Notes: generated by a model not told the origin, from the letters alone. A stretch of DNA of 64,000 bases from Platycnemis pennipes (GCA_933228895.1 OW121850.1:27041773-27105772), one strand, 5' to 3'; shown: positions 25,456 through 39,319, counted from the stretch's first letter. Made by a program: numbers and translations.

Positions 25456-26590
25456 ATTACTTCTGATAGAGAAAATGGACGCGACCAATTAAATGGCAGT
25501 GTAAGCAAAACGTTTGTTGCGAACTAAATTCCTCGTGTAGATCCAAGAACGCATACTTACTTAAAGCGGGACCTACATTCGACTAATAGATTTCACAAAA
25601 TTCCCAACGAAAGCAATGGGATAGTGCTCAATGTTTTTGTTCGTCATAAATGTCGGTCGTTAAACGTCAAAGAACAAATGGAAAAATCTTACAAGCATTT
25701 GCAAGACTTCTTTTATCATTCACTGCCATTCAATTTAAGTCTCAAATTCAGCATATTCCGCAATATTTAGCAAATTCCTCTACCAAAGGAACAAATAATT
25801 CGGTAATTTTTCTGAATGGCTGATTACTTATCTAGAGCTACTACTCTTCTGCCATCCCAAAAATTTCATTTGTGGTCATAAATGGCTATTAGTAATTAAT
25901 TGGTAGTAATTCTGACTACCAATTATTATCTGATCGTAGCTTCTGCTCACATAAATGGTCCCGCGCTTCATATTATATAACCTCACAAGTCCCATTCAAA
26001 AAGTACACTTTCCTGTTATCGTATAAATATATCTTTACGCCATTTAATAGAATATCGTGCGGCGCAATAATTTTAGCATAAAAGCATTCTCTCCAGGTAA
26101 TGTGATAAAACAGAATTGTAATGAAGCGTCCGATTGGGCTGGCAAAATGAACTTTTGCTTCAATCAACTGAGAAACACGTCGATCAATTCTCATTTAAAA
26201 TGTTGAATAGTAATTATGATTGTCCGACGTTAATTATTTCACGATACATATTTAATTTTTTCATTCTCCTCCAAAGCATATAACCCCATGTTTTGAATAT
26301 CAAGTTCTAATTTTAGCATTTCAAATTATCCATTTCGATTATCATTGAGCATTAACAGGTAGTATAACAAGCAATTTTGATTATACAGGGTAGTAATTAA
26401 GAATTGATTTGTTTATTTGAAGCTGAAATATGATTGAAATATTGCTAATATTATTTCGATGATAAAGTTCACCTCGCTGAGTTTCACATCCTCTTTAGTC
26501 CATCCTACGAGAGAATAGGTACCTTGCCCCCATATTCATTCATATATATTGTTAATTAGTAGTATGCCGAATATTTATTATATCTATCTA
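25456..26590. other. Unassigned AT-rich DNA
   Basis: Nothing recognisable. Frames are 73 codons or fewer. Confidence 0.55.
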
Positions 26591-26591
26591 T

Positions 26592-26760
26592 GCAATACCC
26601 AGCAACTCCCCATGAGGATGTTTGGCAGGGGGTGAATATGACCGAACATGCATATTGATATTCAACTACGACATGGAAACATGTGACAGTCACATGCCGC
26701 TAGATGGTTATTATGTACATAGTAATAAAGGTATTATTGGTTATAATGGCATGTATAACA
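26592..26760 (-). repeat. Degraded CR1-like LINE 3' tail
   Basis: On the minus strand the core CACCCCCTGCCAAACATCCTC is still recognisable (26610-26636), followed by a decayed second arm and an ATAGATAGATA stretch at about 26578-26590. Upstream sequence is not readable as protein. The mismatches in the hairpin suggest an old copy. Confidence 0.6.
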
Positions 26761-29700
26761 AGAATGGCATATAAGAACGTACATTTTAAGGTTTATGCCT
26801 TATCTTCTTTAGCTCACTGACTATGGTTGTAAAAATCTCAATGTAAGTATATTTTAAATTCGTAAACTTGGATCTCGGTAATAAAAAACACGAGCCAAAT
26901 CCACAAATATTTTTGTGGATTTATCATGTTTCGCTTCCACTCCATATCGCCTGAATCTTCAGAATTTACCTTTGAAAAGATTAGCTGCAGCTATTTTGAT
27001 CGGATAACATTTAAAAATCTAGAGGAGTGATGAGACACTAAGAAAGGATAAATAGAGCTGAAAAACGGAAGAAATAATGGGATAAAACCTTTGTGTCTTT
27101 ATATTTCATATGGGCTGGGCTGCGGTTTTGAAAACTAAAACCAAAGGAACAATAATACTTTTTCATCGTCACTGCTCAAAATACATATGGGCAATATTTC
27201 TGAAAATGGGATAAGAATGTGAAATAGATGACGTTTTGTTGTATAGTTTTGCATCTTTCATTGTAGCATAAACTATAAAACTAATTTATAAATATACTTC
27301 GCATTTCAAGAAGAAAATCCACCTAAAAAACAAAAATTCTGAATGGAGTACCTCAATTTCAATATTTTAATATAGGTATGACAAGTTCTTCTCTCTCCGT
27401 TAACATTTCTAGCCTGAATTTAGTTACACTCTAAAAGTCCCTTAGAAACAATTGAATAAGGAAACTCATACCTAACACATGCATTTTAATTTCCATAGAA
27501 GCCCACATGGAGATAATGAATCCCTCCCCTTTAAAATTGGACCTCCCATCTACCAACAATTTCTTTCTCAACCTGTTGCCTTGTTACAGCGACCTTGTGG
27601 TGCACCTTACGAGTGGTATTATTTGCTTGCAATGATTTGCATATGTCTCTAAAGATAGTGCTAAGAATTTCATGAAGTGTTGAGATTAATAATATTAGAT
27701 CGTGAAAATTTTTCCTTCGGTCAATTTATGTATGCATCCCTTCCACCATGAAAAGCTGAAAACACTATAGAATATCGAATACTTTGGGGATGTTCCTATG
27801 GAGCTTTTATTTTGCTCACCAAAGCGGAAATAATTTTTTAATCGTTAATCCATAAAATAGGTTGGCATTTTGTCCAACCTCTGATAAAATAAAATGTGAT
27901 AAATAATATTTCATAATAATGAGCTGTTCCCAGTATATAAGAATAATCGATGTTTGTTTATTCTCTAAAAATTAACATTTACCGTGAATTCCAGACAAAT
28001 GTGTGCGAAAATGTAAATTATACAATTAACTTCAGTGCAATCAGATCACTTTTCCCAATAATTTCCGTAGCCGTGAAAAAAATGACATGAGCTTCACTTT
28101 CTGAGCAAAACCTTTAAAAATGCAATGTTCAATAAAGATCGTTACCCTGATCGAGTAAGATATTTCAGAGAATCAGTGCGGGGTCAACCGTAGGGAGACA
28201 AAAGTAGTACTAAAATCGTACTACCCGTAATGATATTTGGAACCAATAAGGACGGAAGGGGCTTGAGTAAATCTCGGCTTCGCTTTTCGCCTCTTGCAAA
28301 TGAAAGGCACAAAGGGGTCCACCGAACGAATTACCAAAGGTGATAAATTGGGGAAAGCTGAAACCAATAGAACCAGTCCTATATAACAGCCATAACTGTG
28401 GACGAAGTTTGGCTCTTTATTGGAATTTGCTATGAGTCCTTAGATGCATACTTATTGATACCTTGGATGGATACCCTATTTATTTGAATGTGTTAGCCTA
28501 CTTTCTGGATTACCTGTTTTTGAATGAGTGAGGCGAAATGTGCTAGAGCGTATCGTAATTCATGTTACTCCATAGAAATGACTTATCTGCAGTACAGTCA
28601 TCAAACAGCTTTCTGAGTATCGCATAAGATTACCCTCACTTGAAGCTAGAGACAAGACATGAGTTCCACAGGAACGCCTTCATGGCAACGGAGACGCATG
28701 GAGTGATAAATTTGTACCTACTAGAGGATATGCCTATTTTCTATTACCGTAAATCCGAAAGATTACAATCAATTATCCATTCTTGAAGGAGCAATTCCAC
28801 TTACCTTATTGCCACAAGTAATACTGATGCATACAATCAAATATAGTATATATCAGAGAGAGTGAGAGAGAAGCTGATAAAATACAATTATTGTAAGCCG
28901 TTGTCAACAATCCTTTACCACTAACGTATCTATTACGAGATAGAAAACCGCCTAGCTATCTTGCAAATAGCCCTTGTCACGGGGATGTTTTTCGCTTCCA
29001 ATAAATGAAATCAAACAGCAAATAGGTTGAAAAGAGGAAAAGAACCTACCTTAAAATTCCACGGAAAGCATCGTATTAGCCATTGGTGCAATTAATTCTC
29101 TTCATCATCTAGAAACGTGAGAAAAGGAAACAAAATTATAGTCATTTAATTAGTCAGGTATTTAATTTCATATAAAGAGTTGAAGAAATGCATTACTATA
29201 GAATTATAAATTCATATTATTACTAATATTTCTTGAAAGCTAGCCATTCTAAAATTAAAGGGAGGTAAAATTCTAGGGCGTTGACATCCACTCGAAATTT
29301 ACTACCTCTCCCACTACAAGTACGTCAATCGGAAACTTCCTTAGAATTGTACTGGCAAAGTCTGGAGAGAAGTGCTTCATAGGATGATTATTGGACAAAG
29401 AACAATGGTCTCCTTAGTAAATAAGATTAAACAGGTTGATGTTCCCCCATTGGCTCTATTACAAAACAGCAGGAGAAAATTAGAAGTCTTCAGCGTTCGA
29501 ACTCAAAGAGAGAGCATTTAATGTGTATCCTATATTTTGTAACTGAAATGCATTAGCTCCAGTTTCAATAGCCATGTATAATGGAAATAAATTCAGCATT
29601 TGGTATCTTAATAATTGATTTAATGCTACACTATGAATTGTTGCACTATGAATGAAATATGGAAACCTTAAATTCTATAAAGTTTAATTTAACTTAAAAA

Positions 29701-30610
29701 ATTTAACATAATGACTTAAAATTAGCTGCCAATTGAAAAGGATATCAGTGTAGGTAAGAACGGTGACTGTATTACCGAATACATATGTGACATGAAGAAC
29801 CAACCAAAAGAGATTTCTCCATAATATTAATATGAATTGCTAAAAACCTAAAATAGTCCGTATAGGTCAATAGTTAGAAAAATGGGCTTTTGTCGTTCCA
29901 CTGGCTTTAAATTTGCATACACATGAGTCATTATATTACTCCACTCTGAACAGGTGTATTGGTCGTCAAATTAAATTCATTTGAATTTAAAATGACGGGT
30001 CTTGCGAATGCTTAAAATGCAATTTTATTTAGAATTCAAGTTGAAGGAGGCAACAATTGAAATTTCGTGTTTTTCCACAGCAAACAAACAGTTTGGAAAA
30101 TTTTAAGAGCAACGTTGAGTTGATAAAGCTAATGCCAGAGTGCATTTTGAGTAGATGCAAATCAAGCTTTAAAATACTTGCAAATTTTCAAGGAACAAAA
30201 TACAAAGAAACTACCGGTGATAAATATTTTTGTAAAATTCCGTAGGTAAAATTAAAATGTACATTATAATAGAGGCTTTTATTACCCTTTTCCATAGTAG
30301 GCTTCTCCATTTTCATTCCATACTTGAGGTGGGGGTTGTTATATTTACTTCCAGCATGTACTGATGCAATAATTATAGAGGCACGGCTCTATATTATGGT
30401 CTTCAATCTGTTTGCTAGCAAACGTCGAACATAATAGCTCCTTTATCAGGAGGCAATACGAAAAGTGCACTTGAATAATATGATTGATAAGCCCTACAGG
30501 TAAATAAAAGAGAAACCTACCTCAAAACATCCTCCGGTGAAAACAAAGAAGCCTCACAATCTTTACTTTAGGACAGGAAGGAACTGTTTTAAGTACGCCA
30601 TTCAATATTT
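26761..30610. other. Unassigned AT-rich DNA
   Basis: About 3.8 kb with no frame over 62 codons that I can support. A short GAGA-type simple repeat is at 28855-28872. No transposon ends or RNA genes are seen. Confidence 0.55.
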
Positions 30611-30612
30611 GA

Positions 30613-30945
30613 AAATCAGGTAACTCAATTCGGAAAAGCGTTGATAATAGTGAGATCACTACGTTAATAAGACAGCATATCTCTGAGGGGGCAATTAAAC
30701 GTGGCGTTGTCCTCACCATAATGATGAGTGTCAACATCGACGGATTGAATTGCTGCTGTTCGGAGGTTTCGTCATCACTTTCGAGTGAGAGGGGTAAGAG
30801 AGTAAAATTTGATTTAAGCTCACTCATAAACGCGGATAATGGTATTAAGATAACCCAACGAGACACTTGTCGGAGCGAATCAGTCTCTCTGGAAAGGATG
30901 ATACTTCGCTGCATTCCGCTTCTTCGCGTACGTAGAGGCATGACC
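30613..30945 (+). CDS. Hypothetical open stretch, possible exon or relic
   Basis: The plus-strand frame is open for about 111 codons, from just after a stop at 30610 to the stop at 30943. It includes TTLIRQHISEGAIKRGVVLT and SSLINADNGIKITQRDT. An ATG lies at 30721. The opposite strand is also open (30522-30941), so one of the two is a shadow, and base composition may keep both open. I recognise no domain and see no clear splice sites. It could be a piece of an unrecognised transposon, an exon, or chance. Confidence 0.2.
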
Positions 30946-31149
30946 TAGTTTGATGTCTCGCATCTCGGGAAGCCGTGGGTTTTCTAGGCTCCGTTGGTCT
31001 CAGAGATCCTCCGACCGGCGCCTCGGTCGCAAAGTTGCAAATTATCCAGTTATAACGAGTATTCAGACTTTTATGGGTGACAGAATAGTTGAGCCATCTT
31101 GGGAATCATATCAAGGATTAATTTCGGGTCATAGATTAATGTGAACAAA

Positions 31150-31540
31150 TCTGCTGCAGTTTTATGAGGTAAAGTCAGTTGCTGAATACGTCAAAAACCA
31201 ATAGTACCTACGCGAAATCAATAGTGCGGCTAGTTCTAGAATGAAAACATAATTATAGAGATTGAAAATTAGGCAGTGATGCTAGGAATGACATTTCAAA
31301 CACTAAAGGATTCCTTTTCACGCGAATTCATGAAAATTATATTCATACTCGATCAAAAGGGCAAGAAAGGCGGTAAAAGCTGACTCAAGGTGTTTTTCAG
31401 GATCATATTAATCTTTACTTGCATATTGGGTTCAGTGAAATTGTTTTAGGCATTTACTTGTTCTTTACGCAAGTAACCGCAAATACTTGAATGATTTTTG
31501 AGCTGAAATTCCCACTTGACGTTATTTTCAAATTAGAATC
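31150..31540. other. Unassigned DNA
   Basis: No recognisable coding sequence or repeat. It borders an RTE-like LINE tail. Confidence 0.5.
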
Positions 31541-31875
31541 TCATCATCGTCAAGGGTCAACAATCCTAGGATTGGTTCGACGCAGTTCTCCACTCGATTC
31601 TTCTATCGGCCAACCTCTTCATATCAACGTAGTTCCTCTCTTTCACGTCCTTTACGACCTGCTCCATGTAACTCATACGAGGCCTGCCTCTTCCAATTTT
31701 CTCGTTCACTTTTCCCTCGACGATTGTCTTCATCAGGCCATCGTGTCTTAAGATATGGCCGATTAGGTTACCCCGTCTTCTTTTTATAGTTTTCAGCAGA
31801 CTTCTCTTTTCTCCCACTCTTTTTAGAACTTCCTGTTTTGTCACTCGGTCGATCCATTTTATCTTCATCATAATT
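31541..31875 (-). pseudogene. RTE-like LINE reverse transcriptase C-terminal fragment, copy B
   Basis: The open minus-strand frame 31871-31566 reads KIKWIDRVTKQEVLKRVGEK, then LRHDGLMKTIVEGKV and GRGRPRMSYMEQ, with no internal stop. It aligns without gaps to copy C at 60974-61240 and to copy A at 7080-7265. It is 5'-truncated at about 31875 and ends in a CATCATCGTC stretch near 31541. It is the least damaged of the three copies. No catalytic residues are included. Confidence 0.85.
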
Positions 31876-34504
31876 AGAATCTACAGTCATTAAAAAAACC
31901 ATGCTCCCTTAGTAATATTAAATGAAAGACCAGCAAAGCAACAATGAAAAGTGTGATTGCCAAACGACGAACCTGTATATGTACCTGATATTACCAGCGT
32001 TAATCTGCAGGGTAGGTAATAAACACGAAAATACGTCAATTGAAAGAAAAATGAGGTTAATTCCTGCTTTAAGACGAGCTAATGATTTTAGTACGGATCC
32101 CGTTTAGAAACAGACAAAAACACAAAACAATGACACTTGGTACTTGGGCCGTTATAAGTGGAGACGTTTTACTCTTCTTCTTATATGTCCGCAACCATAT
32201 TTCCCTTGGGTCAATTTTACAATTCCATCTATAAGTATGAAAAAGCTGAACAAACAACTTTTTTTTATGCTATACACTCAGAGAGGGTCAATTAATATCA
32301 TTTGTTCTCATTTTCTACTCCTCTGAAAAAGAGCAGAGGCTACGGCTAATGGAAAAGCCAGAAAAAGTATCTACTCTTCGTTGGAGACAAGGAAGAACCT
32401 CAACAGAGCTTAAGTGAAGAGTATGCTCCTTTATGGAAGAAATGCACGAACGGTAACGAGATCAGAAGAGACAAGAAGGGATCATTCTGCGTGTGGTCTA
32501 GCAAAACTTGGTGAAAACAAATGGAAAGGAGGCAGAAAAAAGAAGGTAATAATGTTGGAGGGTTGGAGAAAAAGAATGAAAAATCTGATGAAAAATTTAA
32601 TTATTACGACGAGAAAAGTTGATGCATAAAACGCTAAACTACAGCTCCTAGTCTTACAGAAAAAACTTTCAAAATAAAGGTTGCCCCCAGGAATGTAAAA
32701 TAAGTTGACATTTAGTTAGTAAATAATGAAGGAGCGGTAAAATTGCGCAAAACGTCCGCACATTCAACTTCCTTTCCATCGCAAAAAAATGTGATTTATT
32801 TTTTTTTCTTAGTCTTTGAAATAAAGAGGCCTGGATAGTCTTAATAATAAATGGCAAACGCATTTGGTGTATGTGAATATATTTTCAATTTACAATTCCT
32901 CTTTATACTTTTTGTTTGCATGATAAAAAGCAAGATAAATGCCTCCTGCTGAAAATAATCCTTTCCTTTTATTTTTTTTATCCACAACGTTTTAATGGGA
33001 GTGCTCTTGTTTCCATTGCAACTTTAAAGAAAAAGGTGAAAAATCGTGCCAATGAAAATTTAAGGGTTTAAAAAATAGGTAGAAAAACAAATTGATTAAC
33101 CTTAATTAATCAAAGGAGAATAATATATTGTGCATAATATCTATCCTAGAGGGGTACAAACTATTAGCCACATGCAGTTTCATAGACAATTGTCTGTTAA
33201 GTTTTTTCAGCAAGTTAGAAACAGTCGTCGGCACTGTTTTTTTTCCGTTGCAATCAAAATTTGCAAAAGTTGAAATATTTATCTGAGTAGCTGAACTTTT
33301 GAATTTGTATGTGCGACTGTTTACATGTAATGGAACGGTATTTGTAAATCTTACTATTAACAATATGAGCTCTTTTACTAGTTGATTAGCTCTATTCTAT
33401 AAAATAACACCATTTAAATGTAACTGAGAATAACGGGTAAAACCTCAATTGGTTGGTAGGCTATTATTCGGTATGATTTAATTTTTAAAATAATAAGGGC
33501 ACAAACTATACACTATGTTCGTTATGAAAAAATGACAGTGTAGATTAATCATTGCTAGTATGAAAAAAGTTATGGGATAGTTTTATAGTTAAGAATTATT
33601 TAATTTTGAGAAAATGTTACTTTTTAATGGTATGTATTTAATATCCCGTCATTCGAATATGGAATTTCAGAAGTTAATATGGACCGTGTGTTGTTAACAA
33701 CATATATGAAAGTTACCATAATGAGTTTAATAACAAAATATATGCAATAGTTTTAAAGCTTACATGTACATTTGTTTTTTGCCACTGAAATTTTGGGAAA
33801 GTAGGCAATAATTTGGCCAGCTTGACATAGGTGCATAAAAAGCCATTTCTAGGGCTACCTGTCTCTTAGCCTTTCCACTATCTAATAGTTAATCATTTTA
33901 CCTCGAGTTAGGATGTCTCATAACACCTAATCATGTAAGTTTATGATACATGCGGAACGAAGATGGGTATTTAAAGGAAATTGAGCCTTTTCCACATGCA
34001 CTACCGAAGATGCGTACTTCTCCGGTACTCTTAGATACTGAAAATTCCACTGATTGTGGCCCATCCTTCCTGATCAATTTCCTTATTCTCAGTTCTACCC
34101 GGTCGCGATTGTTTCTTTTATATCTGAGCATCAACAATCATCCGTTAGTATCGGCTCGGTAACCATGCATATAGATGATACTATGGGAAAAACGCACATA
34201 GATGCACATTATATTCAGAGAGGTAGTCTTACACATCTCAAAAAACAGAGAAAATGCAGAAAAGAGGGACCTGGACACATTTACACGGATTTTTAAACAC
34301 ACATTTACATTTTGTTTTATGAACTTTTCTACATTACTCTAATGCTAGATCCCTATCCTAAACTATGCCAGTAAATAAATTAAATTTTTGAACTGGAATC
34401 GTCATATGTAAAGATACATTAAATATCCTACAGTAGAAAAAATGCATTTATTTACACGCCCGGTTCATATTCTTTTCAGTCTCTTCAAGAAGGTAAAAAT
34501 ATCA
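31876..34504. other. Unassigned AT-rich DNA
   Basis: No supported gene. At 32414-32480 a short stretch reads LLYGRNARTVT, faintly like a LINE C-terminal segment, but the similarity stops there. Frames elsewhere are 85 codons or fewer. Confidence 0.5.
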
Positions 34505-34545
34505 TGTACTAAATCAGGGGGTCCGGTTTCGAGTCCCGGTTAAAG
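34505..34545 (+). repeat. Possible tRNA-like B box relic
   Basis: GGTTTCGAGTCCCGG at 34523-34537 resembles a B box with its flanking T stem. No A box is seen at the right distance. It may be a truncated SINE or a chance match. Confidence 0.2.
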
Positions 34546-35009
34546 CGATTTTTCTGCGGTCTGCGCTGATTTTTTTACTGCGGAGTATCTGCTAAGGTAA
34601 AAAAAGCTTTTTCAAGCCCTTTTAATTAAATACAGCATTTTGTAGGTTAACTGCCTGGTTAAACTATGTGAACTACGTCAAGCTTGTAGAGTTGCAGATT
34701 CCATATCTTAGGGGCAATCTTGCATGGATCTGTATCTATACATTCTAACAATTCCGAAAAGGTAATATTCTTATTTGTTAAGTTTGTGACGGAAGATTGC
34801 TGAAATTAGAACTTCAACGCATAAAATAGGGAATGAGAAATGCATATTGTGTTCAAGTCATGCTCCGTCCAGTATCCGTAAATATGCCCCATTGCCTTAT
34901 TTTTGAGCGAGAAGAACCCTGGACACAACCACATTAATAACCAGAAAGGCACACACATAGGTACTATTAATAGCCTAAACCATAGTGACTCATAATGAAT
35001 GCCTAGTGA

Positions 35010-35060
35010 TGTTTCACCCCCCGCCACACACCCTTGCAGTGGATTGCAGAGTACTATGTA
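35010..35060 (+). repeat. CR1-like LINE 3' tail, split by the 13.4-kb insertion
   Basis: CCGCCACACACCCTTGCAGT, then GGATTGCAGAGTACTATGTA at 35041-35060, is the conserved LINE tail. It breaks exactly at TA (35059-35060), and the expected continuation (CATGTAGACG) appears at 48488 on the far side of the inverted-repeat element. This gives the orientation of the tail and an independent proof of the insertion point. Confidence 0.85.
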
Positions 35061-36715
35061 CAGTCATTTGCAAAAGTCTGTGGGCAACTTCCGCCGCGTC
35101 AATAGTGGCCAAGCTTTGAATCCACCAACTATGTTGGCACTAACTGTATAGTAGAGAAAATTTGTGCTAAGGTAACGGCAATACAAGATAGGTAAAAATG
35201 GCGGATTTTAATGCCAGGGTCCTCAAAAAAAATGATCGGTAACGAATAATAATGACGCATAGGATCAATGTTGCGCTATAATTAAGGCCCTACCACTTTT
35301 ATTATGCAAAATAAATCTCGACAAATGCGTGCGACTGCTTAATACTCTGATTACGCCTGTGATATTGCCGCGAAGTGTCGTGCCGTAACACGTTATAAGA
35401 TTCATTTTTCTCACTTAATAGTTCATTTTCAGTCCGTTTCTCTTTCTCATATGATATAGTTTCAACGGCAAGCTTGCTGAATGAAACTCCGAGCGTGCCC
35501 AGTATGAAATAAAGACATTTGTCGTCGTTGAAAGTTACTTGGCCTAGTCAAGGCATACGCATTCATTACGTAATTTATGCTCCATTGCATGAATAATTAA
35601 ATAATGACACTGCTACATAAAAAAAGATGTCTTACTCGCTACGTGGATTCCATTTCACTATCCAAGACATCTCGCGCAATTAATTTGATGCAGTCCAATC
35701 AGTTCACCAATATAATTTAACACGTATTCGTGGAAGGTTAAATAATCATTTGAATGTATGCGGTTCATAGAATTTATTAAAGAAACCACTCTCATACACA
35801 ATACGATAACAAATAATTTGCGGTCATAAGTATTTATGGACATTTTCAGTCATTTATCTTCCGATGAGTCTTGCTTCAATCAGGGTCCACCACCAACACT
35901 AGGTATCACCGTAGTCGGTTATTTTACCAGCAGCGCACCGAATATTCTTCTGTCAATCCTCATTATCACTACACCAGAACGTTTTCACTAATCATTTAGC
36001 GAGTATCCCTCCAAATATTTTACAAAATAGGATTAATGCCATACCTATGTATTCCTTGGGACCGGACCGCCATTCCAATGTTCACAGTTATCAAGGTAAT
36101 GTTTATTTACGTCTTGTTGTTGTTGACGACGAAATAAATACACAAAATTTATGGAATTAGAGAACTACTCGTTGTTGCAATGCATTTTATGCCTTTAATT
36201 TTCATTTAACGTATTCGTGCTTGAACGTTCGTAGGGAAACCATCTCTGTAGGAGTCATAGGCGCTTCTGAGGTGGGTTTTATGTTAATAATGTGTCGTTT
36301 GGACTCCCATAGCATGTTTTGAGTTATTTTGTGCTTCAGTTTTTTGCAATAGTTTTTCGGATGGCTTTTGTTTCACTTGACCACGTCATCGACTCACCGA
36401 TCATTGTTGAATTCGAGCGACTGAATTACCAGTGCCGAGGGAAATCGAACTGGGGATGGAAAAACAACCTGTTGATTGTTATCATTTGTAGTCAATAAGC
36501 AAAATAGCCATTTGAACAATTTCTTCAAGGAATTTTTTAAAAATGTTTTCACTTTGGTCAAGAAAAGCATATTTACTCGCTCTTAATCCAGCTCTCGTGG
36601 ATTATTATCTGTATCTTTGTCATCACGCATGAAAAGGTTCCATTAAATCCTTGAAGTGGCTAGTAATACTTTCAATCATTTAACGTAATTGTAATTAAAA
36701 TTGTCAATTTCGCGT
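35061..36715 (+). repeat. Left long terminal inverted repeat
   Basis: It is a 1,655-bp arm, complementary to 46831-48485. Over the long segments I compared by eye I found one difference (near 36528). A 61-codon frame (35658-35843, minus) is identical to 47703-47888 (plus) simply because it lies in the repeat. I see no sign that it is a real gene. Similarity stops at about 36716. Confidence 0.92.
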
Positions 36716-37551
36716 AAAATTTTGTGATGGTCAAGTCAAATGATGCGTAAGTATCATTTACTTGCCCATCATCCGTTAGAAATCTTGAAATTGACGCAAC
36801 TCTCTACTAAATACTGTAGAATAAGTGTAATACAGTAGTAAGTGAGAGGGGTACTGTCTGAGAACATCAAGAGAAACCTAGCGCGGAGGACGCGAGCGGA
36901 TGCACATGTAAATGTAATCTGGAGGCTATCGTCTTTTTGGCGTCCCTCCTCCTGCTTCAAGCGCAAGATCCTACGGATTGGTATCATCATTGATGATCTT
37001 GGTTATCCAAAATGAAAAAACGTCTAGAATTTCCGGCCATTTTGTCGGCAATGACACCCGAGGCTCGCCGAATCAAAAGAGGTGGATGCTGCATTAGTAA
37101 TGAAAATAAAAAATCTACATAACTGTGTATGAAACCGCGAGAGTCAGTGACATGCGAGATCTCTGCCTGGCATTAGTTTCAAGTCAGAAGGTATTATATA
37201 CTCGAATGAATCAGACATGAGAAAATACTAGTCTGCACAAACTGCCTACATTTAGCAGAGAGTTATAGTGCTATTGATTTGTAGTATACATTAGATATGG
37301 TTCCATGAGACACGTGTAGGTGAAGTTTTATTATATGGAAAGTAATGTTTATCAATCAGGAATTTATGGAACTGAATTATTAAATAACATTTTCCGAAGC
37401 ATGCATGAGATGGTAAAGTTAAAACATGAACTTGTTAAATCAATTCAGACTCTCCTAATTAACGTTGCAATATATATTCTAATTTCCACATTTATTTTTG
37501 ATATTCTCTATTACTGCCCAAATCGTGTTCGAAGAAAATGAATCTTTGAAC
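36716..37551. other. Unique interior of the composite element, left part
   Basis: No recognisable coding sequence; frames are 73 codons or fewer. It lies between the left arm and the Transib insertion. Confidence 0.5.
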
Positions 37552-37556
37552 CGTCG

Positions 37557-38365
37557 CACAGTAGGGCCAAATCGCATGTTGCCGGACTAAAGTCCAAAAC
37601 TGCTTTTTATGAGATAACGTCTTGAAATTTGGCACATATACACAAAAATGATTGCTGATTATGGAATGGTAAGTCATTTTTATAGGAATTACCCGTTACT
37701 TAGATACAGTGGCTCAAACACGACCAAATTTCGAAAAAAGCGCCCGCTCTCATTTTTCTTCGAAAATCTTAAAAGTTGAGCAGATATAGGAGTAAATAAA
37801 GGATTTTTATGAAATAAAAAACATTTCCATTTGTGAACAGGGTACTTTGCCTATACTATGCATACGTTTCAGACATTTTTTCCCATATTTGAGTGCTATT
37901 ACGTCACAAAATGGCGGACCCTTTTTTTAGACAAAATTTTACATAAAGTACACAATATAATCCTTATTCGGAAAATGGCCTCTGGAATACTTCATCAGAG
38001 TATAAATTGAACATATTTCTAGGTTACTCCGTAAAAATATTTGAAAAAAGTTTGCGACGCCGAGAATAAACTCGATTTTTCGATCGCGCGTCGCGGCCCG
38101 ACTCCGCGCAGCGGGACCTGGAAATACCGAGACTCCGTTGGATTGTTCATGTTGTGTGGATAATAACTTCTCGAATATAACTTTTTCAGGCTTTGCATTC
38201 TGTCACTGATTTCTAAAGATTCTATACTGAAGATTTTTCGAGGATATTGGTTCGAAAGAATGGATCAGTTTGTATTGTCCATATGTTCTTCAGTGCACTC
38301 CATTCAGTTCACTCGTAACTGAGGTAAATTTGTCATTTGAATAATTTTGGAATCATTTTCAATAA
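37557..38365 (+). repeat. Transib left inverted repeat with RSS-like tip
   Basis: It pairs with 40745-41515. The outer 680 bases differ at about a dozen positions by eye. Inward, a stretch of about 35 bases near 38262-38297 is missing from the other arm. Just inside the CACAGTA tip, after a 22-base spacer, comes ACTAAAGTC, where a RAG nonamer would be. A GC-rich core (about 38075-38115) is conserved in both arms. Confidence 0.9.
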
Positions 38366-38381
38366 CAACCACTCTTAGTAA

Positions 38382-39313
38382 GGCAAGGAGAGTGCTTTCA
38401 AGTGTAGGAAAAGTCCTGGCGTGGTGACGGAGATGTCACCTGAGGAGGTTTTGTTCTTACTGATCACTAGGGGGCTGACTTATAGTCAGTATAATACACT
38501 TAGAAGCTCCGTTCTTAGTCACGGACACGAGTTGTATCCCCGATTCGGATTACTCCGATGGAATAAGTATAACTGAAAACATGTGCCAAGTGAATCTTCA
38601 GTATTTATTAAATCACATGGTCTCACGGGTACTGCAGTGCGTATCTACATCGCAAACCTCCATCGATAAAGTTAATTCCACTTTAATATGCAAGTACAGA
38701 TTTGATGGAAGTTCGGGCCACGCCCAATATGAACAACTGTGGGAAAGAGCAGATTCGTTAAATGAATTTTTATTCATGAGATCCCTAGTTCCTCTTACTT
38801 TGGTAAATGATTCTTCAGGTAAGAGATTCAAGCCTATCTATTTTATTTTTGGCTAATCCGCATATAGAACAAACGGGCAATATTAATACTTTCCCTGTTT
38901 TAGCTGTGATTATCTGGGCAAATCCGTGGCCGTCGTCCATCAGATTTTGCCGGCCCATTCGCCTTCAGTAACTCAAAGAGACGAAGGAAATAGCCAAGAC
39001 AGAAAATAATTATTTGCAAAGGCAGATTGACGATTTATAAAATTGGATTTCGGGATGTTATTCATTGTCCTATATGCCGACCACGGTCCATAAAGTACTC
39101 ATACATGGCGCGGATTTTTTGAAAGGGGCAATTCTTACCTTAGGCCAGCTATCCGAAGAGGCGATGGAGGCCCACAATAAGGACGCCATGAAATTTCGAG
39201 AAAGATTCACGCGGAAACACTCCAGGAAGGCCACCATTGAGGACCTATTCAAAAGACTTGATCACGTTCGATCCGTTGCTTTTCTCCACCATATCATTGA
39301 CTGCGAAGGCTGA
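38382..39313 (+). pseudogene. Transib transposase, broken, middle deleted
   Basis: Three pieces remain. The first (38433 to about 38575) reads MSPEEVLFLLITRGLTYSQY and then LYPRFGLL, the N-terminal part. After a frame change, the second (38581-38856) reads CKYRFDGSSGHAQYEQLW with the first catalytic Asp at 38704-38706, then SLVPLTLVND. The third, in another phase, starts at 38915 with NPWPSSIRFCRPIRLQ, is interrupted by two stops, and from 39065 reads TTVHKVLIHGADFLK and GQLSEEAMEAHNK, the region of the catalytic Glu. The part carrying the second Asp is missing between about 39030 and 39060. A full Transib protein is several hundred residues longer. It is dead. The assignment rests on remembered family motifs plus the diagnostic element ends. 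Confidence 0.8.
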
Positions 39314-39319
39314 TAGGAG

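Noticed and set aside
32414..32629. LINE C-terminal relic at 32.4 kb (LLYGRNARTVT)
   Set aside because: Similarity covers about ten residues only and does not continue; chance cannot be excluded.
35658..35843. Identical 61-codon frames at 35658-35843 and 47703-47888 as a duplicated gene
   Set aside because: Both lie inside the inverted arms, so the identity comes from the repeat; the frame is short and unlike any known protein.
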